NCBI GenBank assembly: GCA_021821945.1
Contig: JAJZTF010000002.1
Location: forward strand, 124,001-188,000
From: Pseudomonadota bacterium
Lineage (GTDB): Bacteria; Pseudomonadota; Gammaproteobacteria; Burkholderiales; Gallionellaceae
Length of the DNA: 64,000 nt
Reading direction: 5' to 3'
Part shown: one piece after another, positions 1 through 10,364 of the stretch
Layout of the letters: each line of letters opens with the position of its first letter
Position numbering within the stretch: position 1 is the stretch's first letter
Program-made: the position numbers and the translations under genes
The notes under the pieces: model-generated
Told to the model about the DNA's origin: nothing
What the model saw: only the letters and a program-made list of their open reading frames with translations
The model's database searches: none

Positions 1-88
1 AACTCGTTCCTGCATGAGTCGAAATCGCCGGCGAAGGCGGCCCCGCATGTAAGGAGGGCTGAAAGCGCGAAGCGTCTGACTGCAAGCA

Positions 89-1414
89 TCAGGCGCTGTG
101 CATCAGGTTCAGCTGTTTTGCGATGATGTCGTGGTTCAGCCAGAGCACGGGGCCCGAAGGATTCGAGCTCTCATGGAACATCAGGGGGCCCGTGCCATCC
201 AGCACCAGCGAGCTCAGATGCCCTGCGACCAGTTCGTTCCGGTTGATGTGCATGTGGGTGATCTCTTCCGAAGTCCCTATCATCACCTCAGCGAGCTCTG
301 CCGAGTTGTCCATGGGCCAGGCTGAAAAATCGCGGAATCGCATCATCACGTCGCTGACGTTGTAGTCCTCGATTTTTTTCAGGAGGCTGTCCAAGGAAAC
401 GCCTTCCTGCAGGAGCGCCTGACAGGCCTTCCACTGTTCATTCGCCCATGTTCCGTCTCCTTCCCTTTGCAGCGCCTTGAGCAGCGGGAAAAGCGAGAGC
501 TCCACACCCACGAAGATGTCCGATGAGTTGGTGCGTATCTCGGGACAGTTGTAGACGGTCGCCACAACGCCCTTTTCCCAGGCAGACCTCGCGATATCCT
601 CGAGGCGCATCTTGGCATAGCCCTGGGTGTAGTTGGTGTAGGTCTGCCACTGGTATCTTCCGTCTATCAGTATCTCGGTGCCGTGGTAGCCATAGGCGGA
701 ATAGCGCACTTGGCCTCCCGTCTTTTCCATGCGGTTGCGGATCGCGGCGCTGCCATCTATCAGGTGCTGGAAGGTGTTGGCGGTGACCTCGTCGAAATTC
801 ATCAGGATCAGTTTGCCAAGATCGCTGTCCAGAAGCGCGCGCGAAGACATGAATCGCTCGCCTCGCCCCTTGTAGATGCGGTTGGCGATCGCGAGGAAAA
901 CTTTGACCTTGGGGATGCCGCCCGCCATGGTGTGGGCGAAGAAGACATTTCTGCCGTCCTCTATCATGCCGTCGAGCTCCCGCATTGCTTCTGCAACAGC
1001 ATCCCTGAAGCGCTGCACGCCGGCTGCACGGCACTTCTCTATGTGCGCCCAGTCCAGTTTGTCTTCCTGCCAGCTCTTGAGCGTCATCTCGGAAAGCATA
1101 TCCGTGGGGGTGGGCGTGCCCTCGGGCGCATCGAGGTCGAATCCCGCCATCAGCGGCACGTTGATGATGCGGCCGCCGAGATTGGCTTCAGCTACGGCTA
1201 GCTCCTCGTTTGTCAGCTTGCGCAATGCATTGTTCTCGTCGCGTCGGCCCACCGTGATGCCGATCAGCGTCATTCCGGCCTTTCTCGCCTCATTGACCAG
1301 ACCGTTTGCATAGCCGCGGCCGAAGAGTTCTCCGAACAGCACGAAGACATCGCCCTTGCGAAATATGTTTGTTTTGGGAATGTCCCTCAGTGCAACTGGT
1401 GAAGTCATAATCAA
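89..1414 (-). CDS. Conserved protein, possibly FabMG-family enoyl-ACP reductase
   Basis: Long ORF (441 aa), good N-terminus MIMTSPVALRDIPKTNIFRKGDVFVLFGELFGRGYANGL; resemblance to the FabMG-like family from memory only. Confidence 0.5.
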   Translation of the reverse strand: MIMTSPVALRDIPKTNIFRKGDVFVLFGELFGRGYANGLVNEARKAGMTLIGITVGRRDENNALRKLTNEELAVAEANLGGRIINVPLMAGFDLDAPEGTPTPTDMLSEMTLKSWQEDKLDWAHIEKCRAAGVQRFRDAVAEAMRELDGMIEDGRNVFFAHTMAGGIPKVKVFLAIANRIYKGRGERFMSSRALLDSDLGKLILMNFDEVTANTFQHLIDGSAAIRNRMEKTGGQVRYSAYGYHGTEILIDGRYQWQTYTNYTQGYAKMRLEDIARSAWEKGVVATVYNCPEIRTNSSDIFVGVELSLFPLLKALQREGDGTWANEQWKACQALLQEGVSLDSLLKKIEDYNVSDVMMRFRDFSAWPMDNSAELAEVMIGTSEEITHMHINRNELVAGHLSSLVLDGTGPLMFHESSNPSGPVLWLNHDIIAKQLNLMHSA

Positions 1415-1433
1415 GCTCCGCTTTCAGATTCAA

Positions 1434-2876
1434 TCAAACTGTGCCGCCGACGGTCAGGCCGTCTATCTTTACCGTCGGTTGGCCGACTCCGACGGGCACG
1501 CTCTGGCCTTCCTTGCCGCAGGTGCCAACGCCGGGGTCCAGCGCCATGTCATTTCCTATCATCGAGATGCGCGTCAGCACATCGGGCCCGTTGCCGATCA
1601 GGGTCGCTCCCTTGACGGGGTATGCAACCTTGCCGTCTTCTATCATGTAGGCCTCGGCGGTGGTGAACACGAACTTGCCGCTGGTGATGTCCACCTGGCC
1701 GCCTGCGAAATTCACCGCATAAAGGCCGTGCTTGACCGAGGCGATGATCTCCGCTGGGTCCTTGTCGCCGTTCAGCATGTAGGTGTTGGTCATGCGCGGC
1801 AGCGGGATATGCGCGTAGGATTCTCGCCTTGCATTGCCGGTGATAGGGACGCCCATCAGTCGCGCATTCAGGCTGTCCTGAAGATAGCCCTTCAGTATGC
1901 CGTTTTCGATCAGGGTCGTGCACTGCGACGGGTTGCCCTCGTCGTCCATCTGCAAAGAGCCTCTGCGGTTCTGTATCGTCCCGTCATCGACCACCGTCAC
2001 GCCTTCAGCCGCCACGCGTTCTCCGACTCTACCCGAGAACGCCGAACTGCCCTTGCGGTTGAAATCTCCCTCAAGACCGTGGCCGATCGCCTCGTGCAGC
2101 AGGATGCCGGGCCAGCCGTTGCCGAGCACGACCGTCATGTTGCCTGCCGGAGCTGGCTCTGCATCCAGATTGACCACGGCCTGATGCACAGCCTGTTCGG
2201 CATAGCGCCGAAGCATCGCATCGTCGAAATAACCATAGCCGAAACGCCCCCCGCCGCCTGCCGAGCCCTGTTCGCGCCGCCCATTGCTCTCGACGATGAC
2301 CGTCAGGGACAGCCTGACCAGCGGGCGTATGTCCGCATTCATCAGCCCGGAGCTTTGCGCGACCAGCACGGCTTCGTATTCTCCCGCAAGGCCTGCGATC
2401 ACCTGAACCACGCGCGGATCGAGCGCGCGCGCATAGGTTTCCAGGCGTTCCAGCATCGCGACCTTGTCCGCATCCCTGAGGCTTGCGATCGGATCGTCCG
2501 GGAGATAGAGATCGCGCTTTTTGCCCTGATGCAGAATCGGCACTCGCTGGTTGCCGCCCGCGCTGGCGATCGCGCGGGTGGCGGATGCCGCGCTTTCCAG
2601 CGCTGCAAGGCTGATGTCGTCCGAATAGGCAAACGCGGTCTTCTCTCCGCTCACCGCCCTGACGCCCACCCCCTGATCGATGTTGAAGCTTCCGGACTTG
2701 ACGATGCCTTCTTCAAGCGACCAGCTTTCGGCGCGGCTGTACTGGAAATACAGATCCGCATAGTCCAGGCGGTGGGCGAGCATGCTGCCGAACACCTGCT
2801 CGATCTGCCGCGGCTCGATCAGATGGGGGGAAAGCAATATCTTCTGGGCAGTGTCAAACGCTGATGAAATTGTCAT
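1434..2876 (-). CDS. tldD: Metalloprotease TldD
   Basis: [26 protein letters not shown] motif and full-length TldD-like ORF; start placed at MTISSAF so it does not overlap the upstream nitrilase gene. Confidence 0.93.
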   Translation of the reverse strand: MTISSAFDTAQKILLSPHLIEPRQIEQVFGSMLAHRLDYADLYFQYSRAESWSLEEGIVKSGSFNIDQGVGVRAVSGEKTAFAYSDDISLAALESAASATRAIASAGGNQRVPILHQGKKRDLYLPDDPIASLRDADKVAMLERLETYARALDPRVVQVIAGLAGEYEAVLVAQSSGLMNADIRPLVRLSLTVIVESNGRREQGSAGGGGRFGYGYFDDAMLRRYAEQAVHQAVVNLDAEPAPAGNMTVVLGNGWPGILLHEAIGHGLEGDFNRKGSSAFSGRVGERVAAEGVTVVDDGTIQNRRGSLQMDDEGNPSQCTTLIENGILKGYLQDSLNARLMGVPITGNARRESYAHIPLPRMTNTYMLNGDKDPAEIIASVKHGLYAVNFAGGQVDITSGKFVFTTAEAYMIEDGKVAYPVKGATLIGNGPDVLTRISMIGNDMALDPGVGTCGKEGQSVPVGVGQPTVKIDGLTVGGTV

Positions 2877-2901
2877 GTCTTGATGTGGGCTTGTTGAGTG
2901 G

Positions 2902-3744
2902 TTAGCGGCTGTCTTCACAGCTGTAAAGCGCGCGGTGCTGGAGGGCGGGAAGTCCGGTTCTCAGGCTTGCCTGATAGCCCGGATTGACCTCGGCGATCAC
3001 AACGCCCGACCCGCGCGGGAGCCTGTCCAGCACTCTCCCCCAGGGACCTATAATCATGCTGTTGCCATGGGTCTCCCGGCCGTTGACATGATAGCCTCCC
3101 TGAGCGGAGGCGATCACGTAGGCGAGATTCTCGATCGCGCGTGCCCTGACCAGCACTTCCCAGTGCATCTTGCCGGTGGTCTCAGTGAATGCGGACGGAA
3201 GCACGATGATGTCCACGTCCTTCATCGCGCGGAACAGCTCCGGAAAGCGCAGATCGTAGCAGATCGCAAGGCCTATGCGGCCGAAAGGGCTGTCTATCAC
3301 CACCACCTTGTTGCCGGGCTCTATCGTCTTGGCCTCGTCATAGCTCTCGTTTCCCAGGGACAGATTGAATAGATGTATCTTGTCGTAGCGCGCAACCTGC
3401 TCGCCCTGGTCGTTGAAGACCAGACAGCTGTTCTTTACCTTGTCGGGCACGCTTGCCGCAAGCGGGATGGATCCACCAACCAGCCATATCCCGTGACGGC
3501 GTGCAGTGCTCTTGAGGAAGTCCTGGATGGGGCCCTTGCCTTCCTGTTCCTTCACCTTGAGCTTGTCATACTCGCTCATGCCCATGATCGCAAAGAATTC
3601 CGGCAGCACCACGAGCCTGGCACCCTGTTCCGCGGCATTGGCGATCAGGCGTTCTGCCTCCTTCAGATTGCCTGACACGATGGGGCCTGAGGCCATCTGT
3701 ATGGCGGCGACCTTGAAGGTGTTGCCTTGCGCTTTATTTGACAT
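2902..3744 (-). CDS. Carbon-nitrogen hydrolase (nitrilase superfamily, Nit1-like)
   Basis: Catalytic Glu/Lys/Cys context: [29 protein letters not shown]. Confidence 0.9.
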   Translation of the reverse strand: MSNKAQGNTFKVAAIQMASGPIVSGNLKEAERLIANAAEQGARLVVLPEFFAIMGMSEYDKLKVKEQEGKGPIQDFLKSTARRHGIWLVGGSIPLAASVPDKVKNSCLVFNDQGEQVARYDKIHLFNLSLGNESYDEAKTIEPGNKVVVIDSPFGRIGLAICYDLRFPELFRAMKDVDIIVLPSAFTETTGKMHWEVLVRARAIENLAYVIASAQGGYHVNGRETHGNSMIIGPWGRVLDRLPRGSGVVIAEVNPGYQASLRTGLPALQHRALYSCEDSR

Positions 3745-3757
3745 GACTCATCCTGTG

Positions 3758-6700
3758 TTATTTTTTCGGCGCGTCGGCTGGCGCTTCCAGCACTTTGACC
3801 GGTTTCTCGCCAACCTTGACGACATTTGGGTTTGCCCACGAACCGCTTACATTGTATTCAAAAGACATCAACTTATCGAGCGGGTTCCCAAGCACCTTGC
3901 TGACGATGAAGGTGCCAATGCCGACAACGGGGCCTGCCGCGAACGCGCTCAGCGTGGAGATGCTCGAGCCCAGGGTGGGGAGGATGGCGATGTGCAGGTC
4001 CTGGGTCTCGTCGTTCAGGTTCACAGAGCCCTTCATCACCACCTTCGCCGATGAGCCGTCTATGCGCAGGTCATCCGTCTGCATCACGCCGTGCTTTATA
4101 GTGGCATTCCCCTTGATGCTGTCGAACTCGAACCCCGAGCTGAAAACGTCGGTGAAGTCGAGCGCGATGCGCTTCGGAAGCTCCTGGAGACTCAATATGC
4201 CAAGCAGTTTTCCGAACCCCGGATCCATCTTCAGGAACTGGCCCTTTCCCGTGTTGAGATTGAGCGTGCCATCCAGGGTTGCGTATTTGAAGTCGTCTGG
4301 CTGCCCTTCCCAGTTCAGATCTGCGACCAGCTTGCCGCTGCCATTCTTGACCGTATTGGGGTAGCCTGAGCGGGCCAGTATCTTGCCTGCATTGGAAATG
4401 TCGACCAGCAGCTTGACCTGGGTCTGGGTATTGCGCCAGTACCCATCCCCGGTGATCGTGCCGTCCGGATTGGTGATGCGCAGGCGCCTCAGCCGCCAGT
4501 CAGCCCCTTCAGGGAAGCCAACGAGCTCGAAGCGCCCGATGTTCTTTCCCTTGTACAGCATGTCCTCGATTGCGATTTCCATCGCGGGAAGCCGGTGAGG
4601 GGAGACAGGCTGCGCCTCGGTTTTGATTCCGGGTGCGGCTATTTTTTTCTCGCCCGCAAGATAGAGGTTGTGCATGTGGGCGATCAGTTTTCCGCTGCCG
4701 CCATATCCCTGCGGCTGCCAGACGACATCGCCATTCGCCTGGTTGCCCGAGAGCCGTGCGATCAGGCTATCCCCGCGCTTTCTTGCGGTGATCTGCAGAT
4801 CGTCGATGCCGAAGCCAAAGCCTTTGAGCTTGTCTATGTGAAGGTTGGCACCCGCAATCGGCAAGGATGAGGGGCCTTCGCCAAACCCGCCCCATCCCTG
4901 CATGGAAAGGACAGGCAGATTCCCCGCGAGCCAGATGCCGGTCTGGGCGCCTGTCGCATCCGCGCCCTGGTCCTTCACCTCTCCGAAGCTGACGACCCCG
5001 CGCGCGATGGCGCTCTCGCCGTTCTCGCTATAGAGCCTTGCATTCAGAAGCTTCGCGAGCCTGATGCCGATCATGTATTGGCCCGGCGCGATGTTCTTCC
5101 TTTCAATGCGCAAAGGCCAGACCTCCTCGGGACTCTTGGTCAGAGGCTCTGGCAGGGAGGAACTTATGCCCTGCAGATTCGAGTTCAGCGTCAGGTTGAC
5201 GATTTTCTTCGCGACAGAGATGTTCGCATCCCATGTCGTGCTTCCATGGAGGTTTTTCAGCAGTGGGGGAAGTTCGGACTCGCGCATGGCGTCGAGATTG
5301 GCTCTTCCCTGTATGCTCGCGTGCACAGCCCCTTCGGCAGTCTGAACATTGAGGCGCGCAGGTCCCCCCAGGATGGTTGCTGTCGCGTTGTTGGTCTTTA
5401 TTCCGGACTGCGTGAAGGAAATTTCGCCTCTGGCATTGCGCAGCATGGGTGCGCCGTGACCGAGATCGATATCGCTGCCCTGTATCTTGAACAGGCCGGA
5501 TATTGTCGGCGGCTTGCTCCTGGACAGCGGAATCTGCGCGGCAAGGTCGAGCTTGCCCTCGCCGCTCGCCTTGATGTCGTCGGTGAATCCGTCTATGTAA
5601 CCGCGAACCGGGCTTTGCTCCACGAACTGCAGGAAAGCGCTGTTCGTTGCGTCCGCGTGCCCCTGGATTTCCATCGACACGTCGGCATGCAGCATGTCTG
5701 GCAGGACAACGGAAAGGTCGTGTATGCGCGCACCCAGCATGGAAGCGGTGGGTGCATGAAATTCCAGCCTGTTGTCGTGTATCAGGAAGGAACCCGAAAG
5801 ATTCTCGATCCTGGGCCAGTCCTTGGCGAACTGCATCGAAGCGTCCTCTGCATGAGCCGTGATCTCGAGCGAGGCGTCATGTTTTCCGTTGAGCGGAAAT
5901 TCGCTCAGATTGCCTTTCAGCCGCAGGTGAAAATTTTCGGTGTGCCCCGAGAGCAGGGCGCTGTTGAGCCAGTCGCTTTCCTTCTGGTGCAGTGCCATGA
6001 GCGGCGTATAGCGGGCTGCCCGCCGGATGTCGCCGCGCGTGAGATTGACCGTCAGATCGATCACGCCGCGCGTGCCGGCCCTGGTGCGGTAGCTGCCATA
6101 GGCATTGCCGGCCAGATCGTCGTTGACTGCAGCCACATTGGCCACGCTGATGAACAGCTCTCCTTGTTCGCTTTTCCAGCTTGCCTGCCCGGTCAGCGTG
6201 GCGAACGCGACGGGCTCCCTCATGATGCCGGGTGCATCGACCTTGAGATTGCGCGCATTGATCGCGAGATTTCCGCCGCTTTCGCTGCCGTCTATCGATG
6301 CGGTGAGGTTTGAAAATCCGGGAAGCTTGCCGGCCTGCTGCATCGCGAGATTCTCGAACTGCCCCTTGACCCTGTAACTCTTGAGCTTTTCTTCAGCGAT
6401 CTGCCACTGCAGATCCAGGTCGGATGCCCTGCCTCGGGGCTGGTAGGCGTCGAGCTTTTCGCGCAGGCCCGCATCCAGCGGAAAGTAGCCTGCCAGGCTG
6501 GTCAGGGTCTCGAGATCAAGAACATTGGCGCGCAGCTCTCCCGTTGCAGGGTGCAACTTGCCCGGCGCCATGGTGCGAAAATAGAAATCGGTGGGCTGAA
6601 GCCGGATTCCGTTTTTTAGACCCATCGCGAGGCGGCGGGTCTCGATTTCCCAGCCGTCTGAAAGCCTCTTCCAGTCGACCCTTCCGCGCAGGTATTGCAC

Positions 6701-7603
6701 GTCCATCCTGGGCAGCCTTTCAGACAGCTGTGTCGATACATCGCGCAATGCAAGGTCTGTCGTGAGGCGGCTGGGCTTTCCGTTTTTGACGCCCAGCCAT
6801 GCGCGAAGCGCGCCGCGCCCTGCGCTCATCTCCGGAGGGAGCGTGATCCAGGGGCGCCATGCCTCGAGGTCCGTGCGGTCGACTTCCACGAACAGCCGCC
6901 CGCGCCATCCCTCTGGTTCTTCGAATTGCTTGCCGTGGAAATCGCCTCTCACATCCAGCGCGGATGACACTTCTGGCGGCGGCAGCGCGCGCAGCGAGAA
7001 GCGGTGATGATTGAAAAGATTCGCAATCAGCAGGTTGACCTGGGTCAGCACCAGGGGGGGCGCTTTGCGTGTTTCGTCCTGCCAGACGATGATCGCATTG
7101 CGCACCAGAATGTGGGGCTGATGCAGCACCCAGTTCGAGAGATCCGGGTTGGCATTTCCCGCCTGGACTGCGACGCTGCCGACATAGATCTGTCCTTTAG
7201 GATCGCGCCTGACCAGAAGTTCTGGCTGGTCGATTTCCAGGCTGGACAACCGCAGTCCCAGGGTGGGAATGGAGAGCCAGGATATGCTGGCATTGATGTG
7301 TGGAAGCAGCAGCGCAGGCTGGCCCCTGTCATCCAGAATGCGCACGTCGGTGAAGTCGAGATAGGGCTGCAATCCCTCCCATTCCCCCCTGATCTTTCCT
7401 ATGCTCACCGGATTGCCGATGGCGCGGGAGACAGAGGCGGCAATCTGGCCATGGAACTGCTCGATGCCGGGCAGCAGCCAGTAGCGCAGGGTGACCACGA
7501 CGAGCGCGGAGAACAATGCGACCGATAACGCAATCACCAGCGCGATGCGCGTCAGCCAGTTTAGGCTGTGCCAGAGCAGGCGAACTGGATGAGATTTGAG
7601 CAT
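3758..7603 (-). CDS. yhdP: YhdP family protein (AsmA-like, large envelope protein)
   Basis: 1281 aa, N-terminal TM, AsmA-like C-terminus (LDFTDVFSSGFEFDSIKGNATIKHG), located next to nitrilase/tldD as in many proteobacteria. Confidence 0.85.
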   Translation of the reverse strand: MLKSHPVRLLWHSLNWLTRIALVIALSVALFSALVVVTLRYWLLPGIEQFHGQIAASVSRAIGNPVSIGKIRGEWEGLQPYLDFTDVRILDDRGQPALLLPHINASISWLSIPTLGLRLSSLEIDQPELLVRRDPKGQIYVGSVAVQAGNANPDLSNWVLHQPHILVRNAIIVWQDETRKAPPLVLTQVNLLIANLFNHHRFSLRALPPPEVSSALDVRGDFHGKQFEEPEGWRGRLFVEVDRTDLEAWRPWITLPPEMSAGRGALRAWLGVKNGKPSRLTTDLALRDVSTQLSERLPRMDVQYLRGRVDWKRLSDGWEIETRRLAMGLKNGIRLQPTDFYFRTMAPGKLHPATGELRANVLDLETLTSLAGYFPLDAGLREKLDAYQPRGRASDLDLQWQIAEEKLKSYRVKGQFENLAMQQAGKLPGFSNLTASIDGSESGGNLAINARNLKVDAPGIMREPVAFATLTGQASWKSEQGELFISVANVAAVNDDLAGNAYGSYRTRAGTRGVIDLTVNLTRGDIRRAARYTPLMALHQKESDWLNSALLSGHTENFHLRLKGNLSEFPLNGKHDASLEITAHAEDASMQFAKDWPRIENLSGSFLIHDNRLEFHAPTASMLGARIHDLSVVLPDMLHADVSMEIQGHADATNSAFLQFVEQSPVRGYIDGFTDDIKASGEGKLDLAAQIPLSRSKPPTISGLFKIQGSDIDLGHGAPMLRNARGEISFTQSGIKTNNATATILGGPARLNVQTAEGAVHASIQGRANLDAMRESELPPLLKNLHGSTTWDANISVAKKIVNLTLNSNLQGISSSLPEPLTKSPEEVWPLRIERKNIAPGQYMIGIRLAKLLNARLYSENGESAIARGVVSFGEVKDQGADATGAQTGIWLAGNLPVLSMQGWGGFGEGPSSLPIAGANLHIDKLKGFGFGIDDLQITARKRGDSLIARLSGNQANGDVVWQPQGYGGSGKLIAHMHNLYLAGEKKIAAPGIKTEAQPVSPHRLPAMEIAIEDMLYKGKNIGRFELVGFPEGADWRLRRLRITNPDGTITGDGYWRNTQTQVKLLVDISNAGKILARSGYPNTVKNGSGKLVADLNWEGQPDDFKYATLDGTLNLNTGKGQFLKMDPGFGKLLGILSLQELPKRIALDFTDVFSSGFEFDSIKGNATIKHGVMQTDDLRIDGSSAKVVMKGSVNLNDETQDLHIAILPTLGSSISTLSAFAAGPVVGIGTFIVSKVLGNPLDKLMSFEYNVSGSWANPNVVKVGEKPVKVLEAPADAPKK

Positions 7604-7697
7604 GGATACATTCGGGTCGGTGGTGGGCTCGCAGGTACTCCTTGAGACTGGCGAGCCGCGACGGTTCGTAGCACAATGTATATTCTATCGTGAAGCC

Positions 7698-10364
7698 ATG
7701 CTTATGAACACCTTTCCGTCCCTATTGCAGCGCACCTTGCGCAGCAGCCGCTACGCAAAGCGCACGCTTGAGGCAGATCAGGCGCTTCTCGAATGGCTCG
7801 AGAAGACGCATCGTGAAAGATGCGCGCCAGAAGAGATGGAGGTGTTGCTCGGGCAGTCGGGCGCCGATCTTTCTTTGGAAGAGGAGCTCGCGCGCGCGAT
7901 GCGTCATCTTCGCAAGCAGGTGATGGTCAGGTTGATCCTGCGCGACATCAACGGGCTCTGCGATCTCGATGAGGTGATGCAGGCGATGACCTCTCTTGCC
8001 GAGCTCGTGTTAAGACGCGGGCTGGACTGCCTGATGAAATCCCTGCGGGCGCAGTTCGGAAACCCGGTCGGCGAAGCAAGCGGACTCATGCAGGAGCTGC
8101 TGGTGGTCGGCATGGGGAAGCTCGGGGGAGGGGAGCTCAATGTCTCGTCGGACATAGACCTGATCTTCCTCTATCCCGAAGACGGAGAGACCGACGGGAG
8201 CCGCACGCTCGGCAACCACGAATTCTTCACGAGGCTTGCCCGCCGACTGATCAGCCTGGTCAACGAGGCAACGAGGGATGGCTATGTTTTCCGCGTGGAC
8301 ATGAGGCTGAGACCCTATGGCGAGAGCGGTCCGCTGGTGATGAGCTTTGCGGCGCTCGAGGAATATCTTGCAAGCCAGGGGCGGGAATGGGAGAGATATG
8401 CGTGGATCAAGGCCCGCGTGGTCGCCCCGCGATCAAGCGGCTACACCCGGGATCTGAATGCGCTCTATCAGCCTTTCGTGTTCAGGAAATATCTCGATTT
8501 CAGCGCGATCGACTCGATGCGCAAGCTGCATGCGCAGATACGCCAGGAAGTGCAGAGGCGTGACCGGTTCAACAACATCAAGCTCGGGCCGGGGGGTATC
8601 AGGGAGATCGAGTTCATCGCCCAGGTCTTCCAGCTGATACGGGGAGGAAGGGATGCGAGGCTGCGCATATTGCCGACGCGCGAGGTATTGAGGCGGCTGG
8701 CCGAGCTCGGCCTCCTGTCTGCGGAGGTCGCGGGAAGGCTGGATGCGGCCTATGTGTTTTTGCGAAATCTCGAGCACCGTTTGCAGTATCTGGACGACCA
8801 GCAGACCCAGGATATGCCGGAGTCGGAGGAAGACCTTGCGATACTCGCCGAGGGAATGGGCATGGCAGACCGCGCCGCGCTCTTCTCGGAGCTCGAAAGG
8901 CACAGGACTTTCGTGAATGCCCAGTTCGGGCAGATTTTCGCCGCTCCGGATGCCGAGCCTGTCGTCTTTTGGAGAGAGGGAGTGGGGATCGAAGAGCTCT
9001 CTCGCGAACTTTCCAGATTCGGCCTTTCGGTATCCAGCGCGGAGCGCCTGATGCAGCTTCGCAGCCGGCAGATGTCGGATGCGGCAAGGCAGCGGGTCGA
9101 TGCGCTGGTCCCGCAGTTCGTCGCCATTTCCTCGGAATACCAAGATCCTGATGCGACCCTTTCAAGGTTCCTGGACCTTCTGGATGCGGTGATGCGCCGC
9201 GTCTCCTATCTTGCCTTCCTCGCGGAATATCCCGAAGCGCTGAAAAGGCTGGCCCGCCTGCTCTCCGCAAGCAGCTGGGCGGCGAGCTATCTGGCGCAGC
9301 ATCCTGCCCTGTTTGACGAGCTGCTCGATGCGCGCGAATTCTATCAGTCGCCTTCCTGGCCGGAGATCGAGCGCGATCTCGATGAAAGGCTTTCCGGGCT
9401 CGATGCGGAACGCCAGCTCGACGTGCTGCATCAGGTCCAGCAGGAACAGGTCTTCTACCTCCTCGCGATGGACCTGCAGGGGCTCATGCCGCTCGAAAAA
9501 TTGAGCGACCATCTGAGCGATCTTGCAGACCTCATTCTCGGGAAAGTTCTCAAGCTCTGCTGGTCGATTGCGAGAAAAAAGCATGCGCCAGAGCCGCGCT
9601 TTGCGATCATCGCATATGGCAAGCTGGGCGGCCGGGAGATGGGCTATGCCTCGGATCTGGACATGGTGTTCCTCTACGACGACGATCATCCGGATGCGCA
9701 GGAAATCTACGGGCGTCTGGGGCAGAGCATCAACGCGATGCTCGGAAGCTACACGACATCTGGGCGGCTCTATGAGACCGATCTCAGGCTGCGCCCCAAC
9801 GGCGCCAGCGGCCTTCTGGTCAGCTCGATTTCCGCATTCAGGGATTACCAGATGAAGGATGCCTGGGTATGGGAGCATCAGGCGCTGACGCGCGCGCGGT
9901 TCAGCGCCGGAGACGGGAGGATAGGGGAGGCATTCCAGGAAATAAGGCGCGAGGTCTTGAGGCTGCCGCGGGATCTGAAGATGCTCAAGGATGAAATCGT
10001 GAAGATGCGCCGGAAGATGCACGAGGGGCATCCCAACCGCAGCGCGCTTTTCGACATCAAGCACGACAGCGGCGGCATGGTCGACATCGAATTCATGGTG
10101 CAGTATCTGGTGCTGGCGCACGCCCATCAGCATGCCGAGCTGCTTCCCAATTCCGGAAATCTGGCATTGCTGAAAGTCGCCGCAGACCTTGGCCTGATCG
10201 ATGCCGGGCTTTCCGAAAAGGTGCGCGAACTCTACCGGGCGCTTCGCAGGATGCAGCACAGGATGCGGCTCAACGACGCCTCGCCCTGCCGCATTCCCAA
10301 GGACGAGATTGACACTGCTCCATGCCGGGCGCTCTGGATGGAGCTCTTCGGCGTGCCTAGCTGA
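7698..10364 (+). CDS. glnE: Bifunctional glutamine-synthetase adenylyltransferase/deadenylyltransferase
   Basis: Two nucleotidyltransferase motifs: VVGMGKLGGGELNVSSDIDLIFLYP and IIAYGKLGGREMGYASDLDMVFLYD; start chosen at ATG 7698. Confidence 0.93.
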   Translation: MLMNTFPSLLQRTLRSSRYAKRTLEADQALLEWLEKTHRERCAPEEMEVLLGQSGADLSLEEELARAMRHLRKQVMVRLILRDINGLCDLDEVMQAMTSLAELVLRRGLDCLMKSLRAQFGNPVGEASGLMQELLVVGMGKLGGGELNVSSDIDLIFLYPEDGETDGSRTLGNHEFFTRLARRLISLVNEATRDGYVFRVDMRLRPYGESGPLVMSFAALEEYLASQGREWERYAWIKARVVAPRSSGYTRDLNALYQPFVFRKYLDFSAIDSMRKLHAQIRQEVQRRDRFNNIKLGPGGIREIEFIAQVFQLIRGGRDARLRILPTREVLRRLAELGLLSAEVAGRLDAAYVFLRNLEHRLQYLDDQQTQDMPESEEDLAILAEGMGMADRAALFSELERHRTFVNAQFGQIFAAPDAEPVVFWREGVGIEELSRELSRFGLSVSSAERLMQLRSRQMSDAARQRVDALVPQFVAISSEYQDPDATLSRFLDLLDAVMRRVSYLAFLAEYPEALKRLARLLSASSWAASYLAQHPALFDELLDAREFYQSPSWPEIERDLDERLSGLDAERQLDVLHQVQQEQVFYLLAMDLQGLMPLEKLSDHLSDLADLILGKVLKLCWSIARKKHAPEPRFAIIAYGKLGGREMGYASDLDMVFLYDDDHPDAQEIYGRLGQSINAMLGSYTTSGRLYETDLRLRPNGASGLLVSSISAFRDYQMKDAWVWEHQALTRARFSAGDGRIGEAFQEIRREVLRLPRDLKMLKDEIVKMRRKMHEGHPNRSALFDIKHDSGGMVDIEFMVQYLVLAHAHQHAELLPNSGNLALLKVAADLGLIDAGLSEKVRELYRALRRMQHRMRLNDASPCRIPKDEIDTAPCRALWMELFGVPS

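Noticed and set aside
1356-2864. 502-aa plus-strand ORF
   Set aside because: Entirely antisense to tldD; low-quality composition typical of high-GC shadow ORFs.
5078-6313. 411-aa plus-strand ORF
   Set aside because: Antisense to yhdP, no recognisable motif or RBS.
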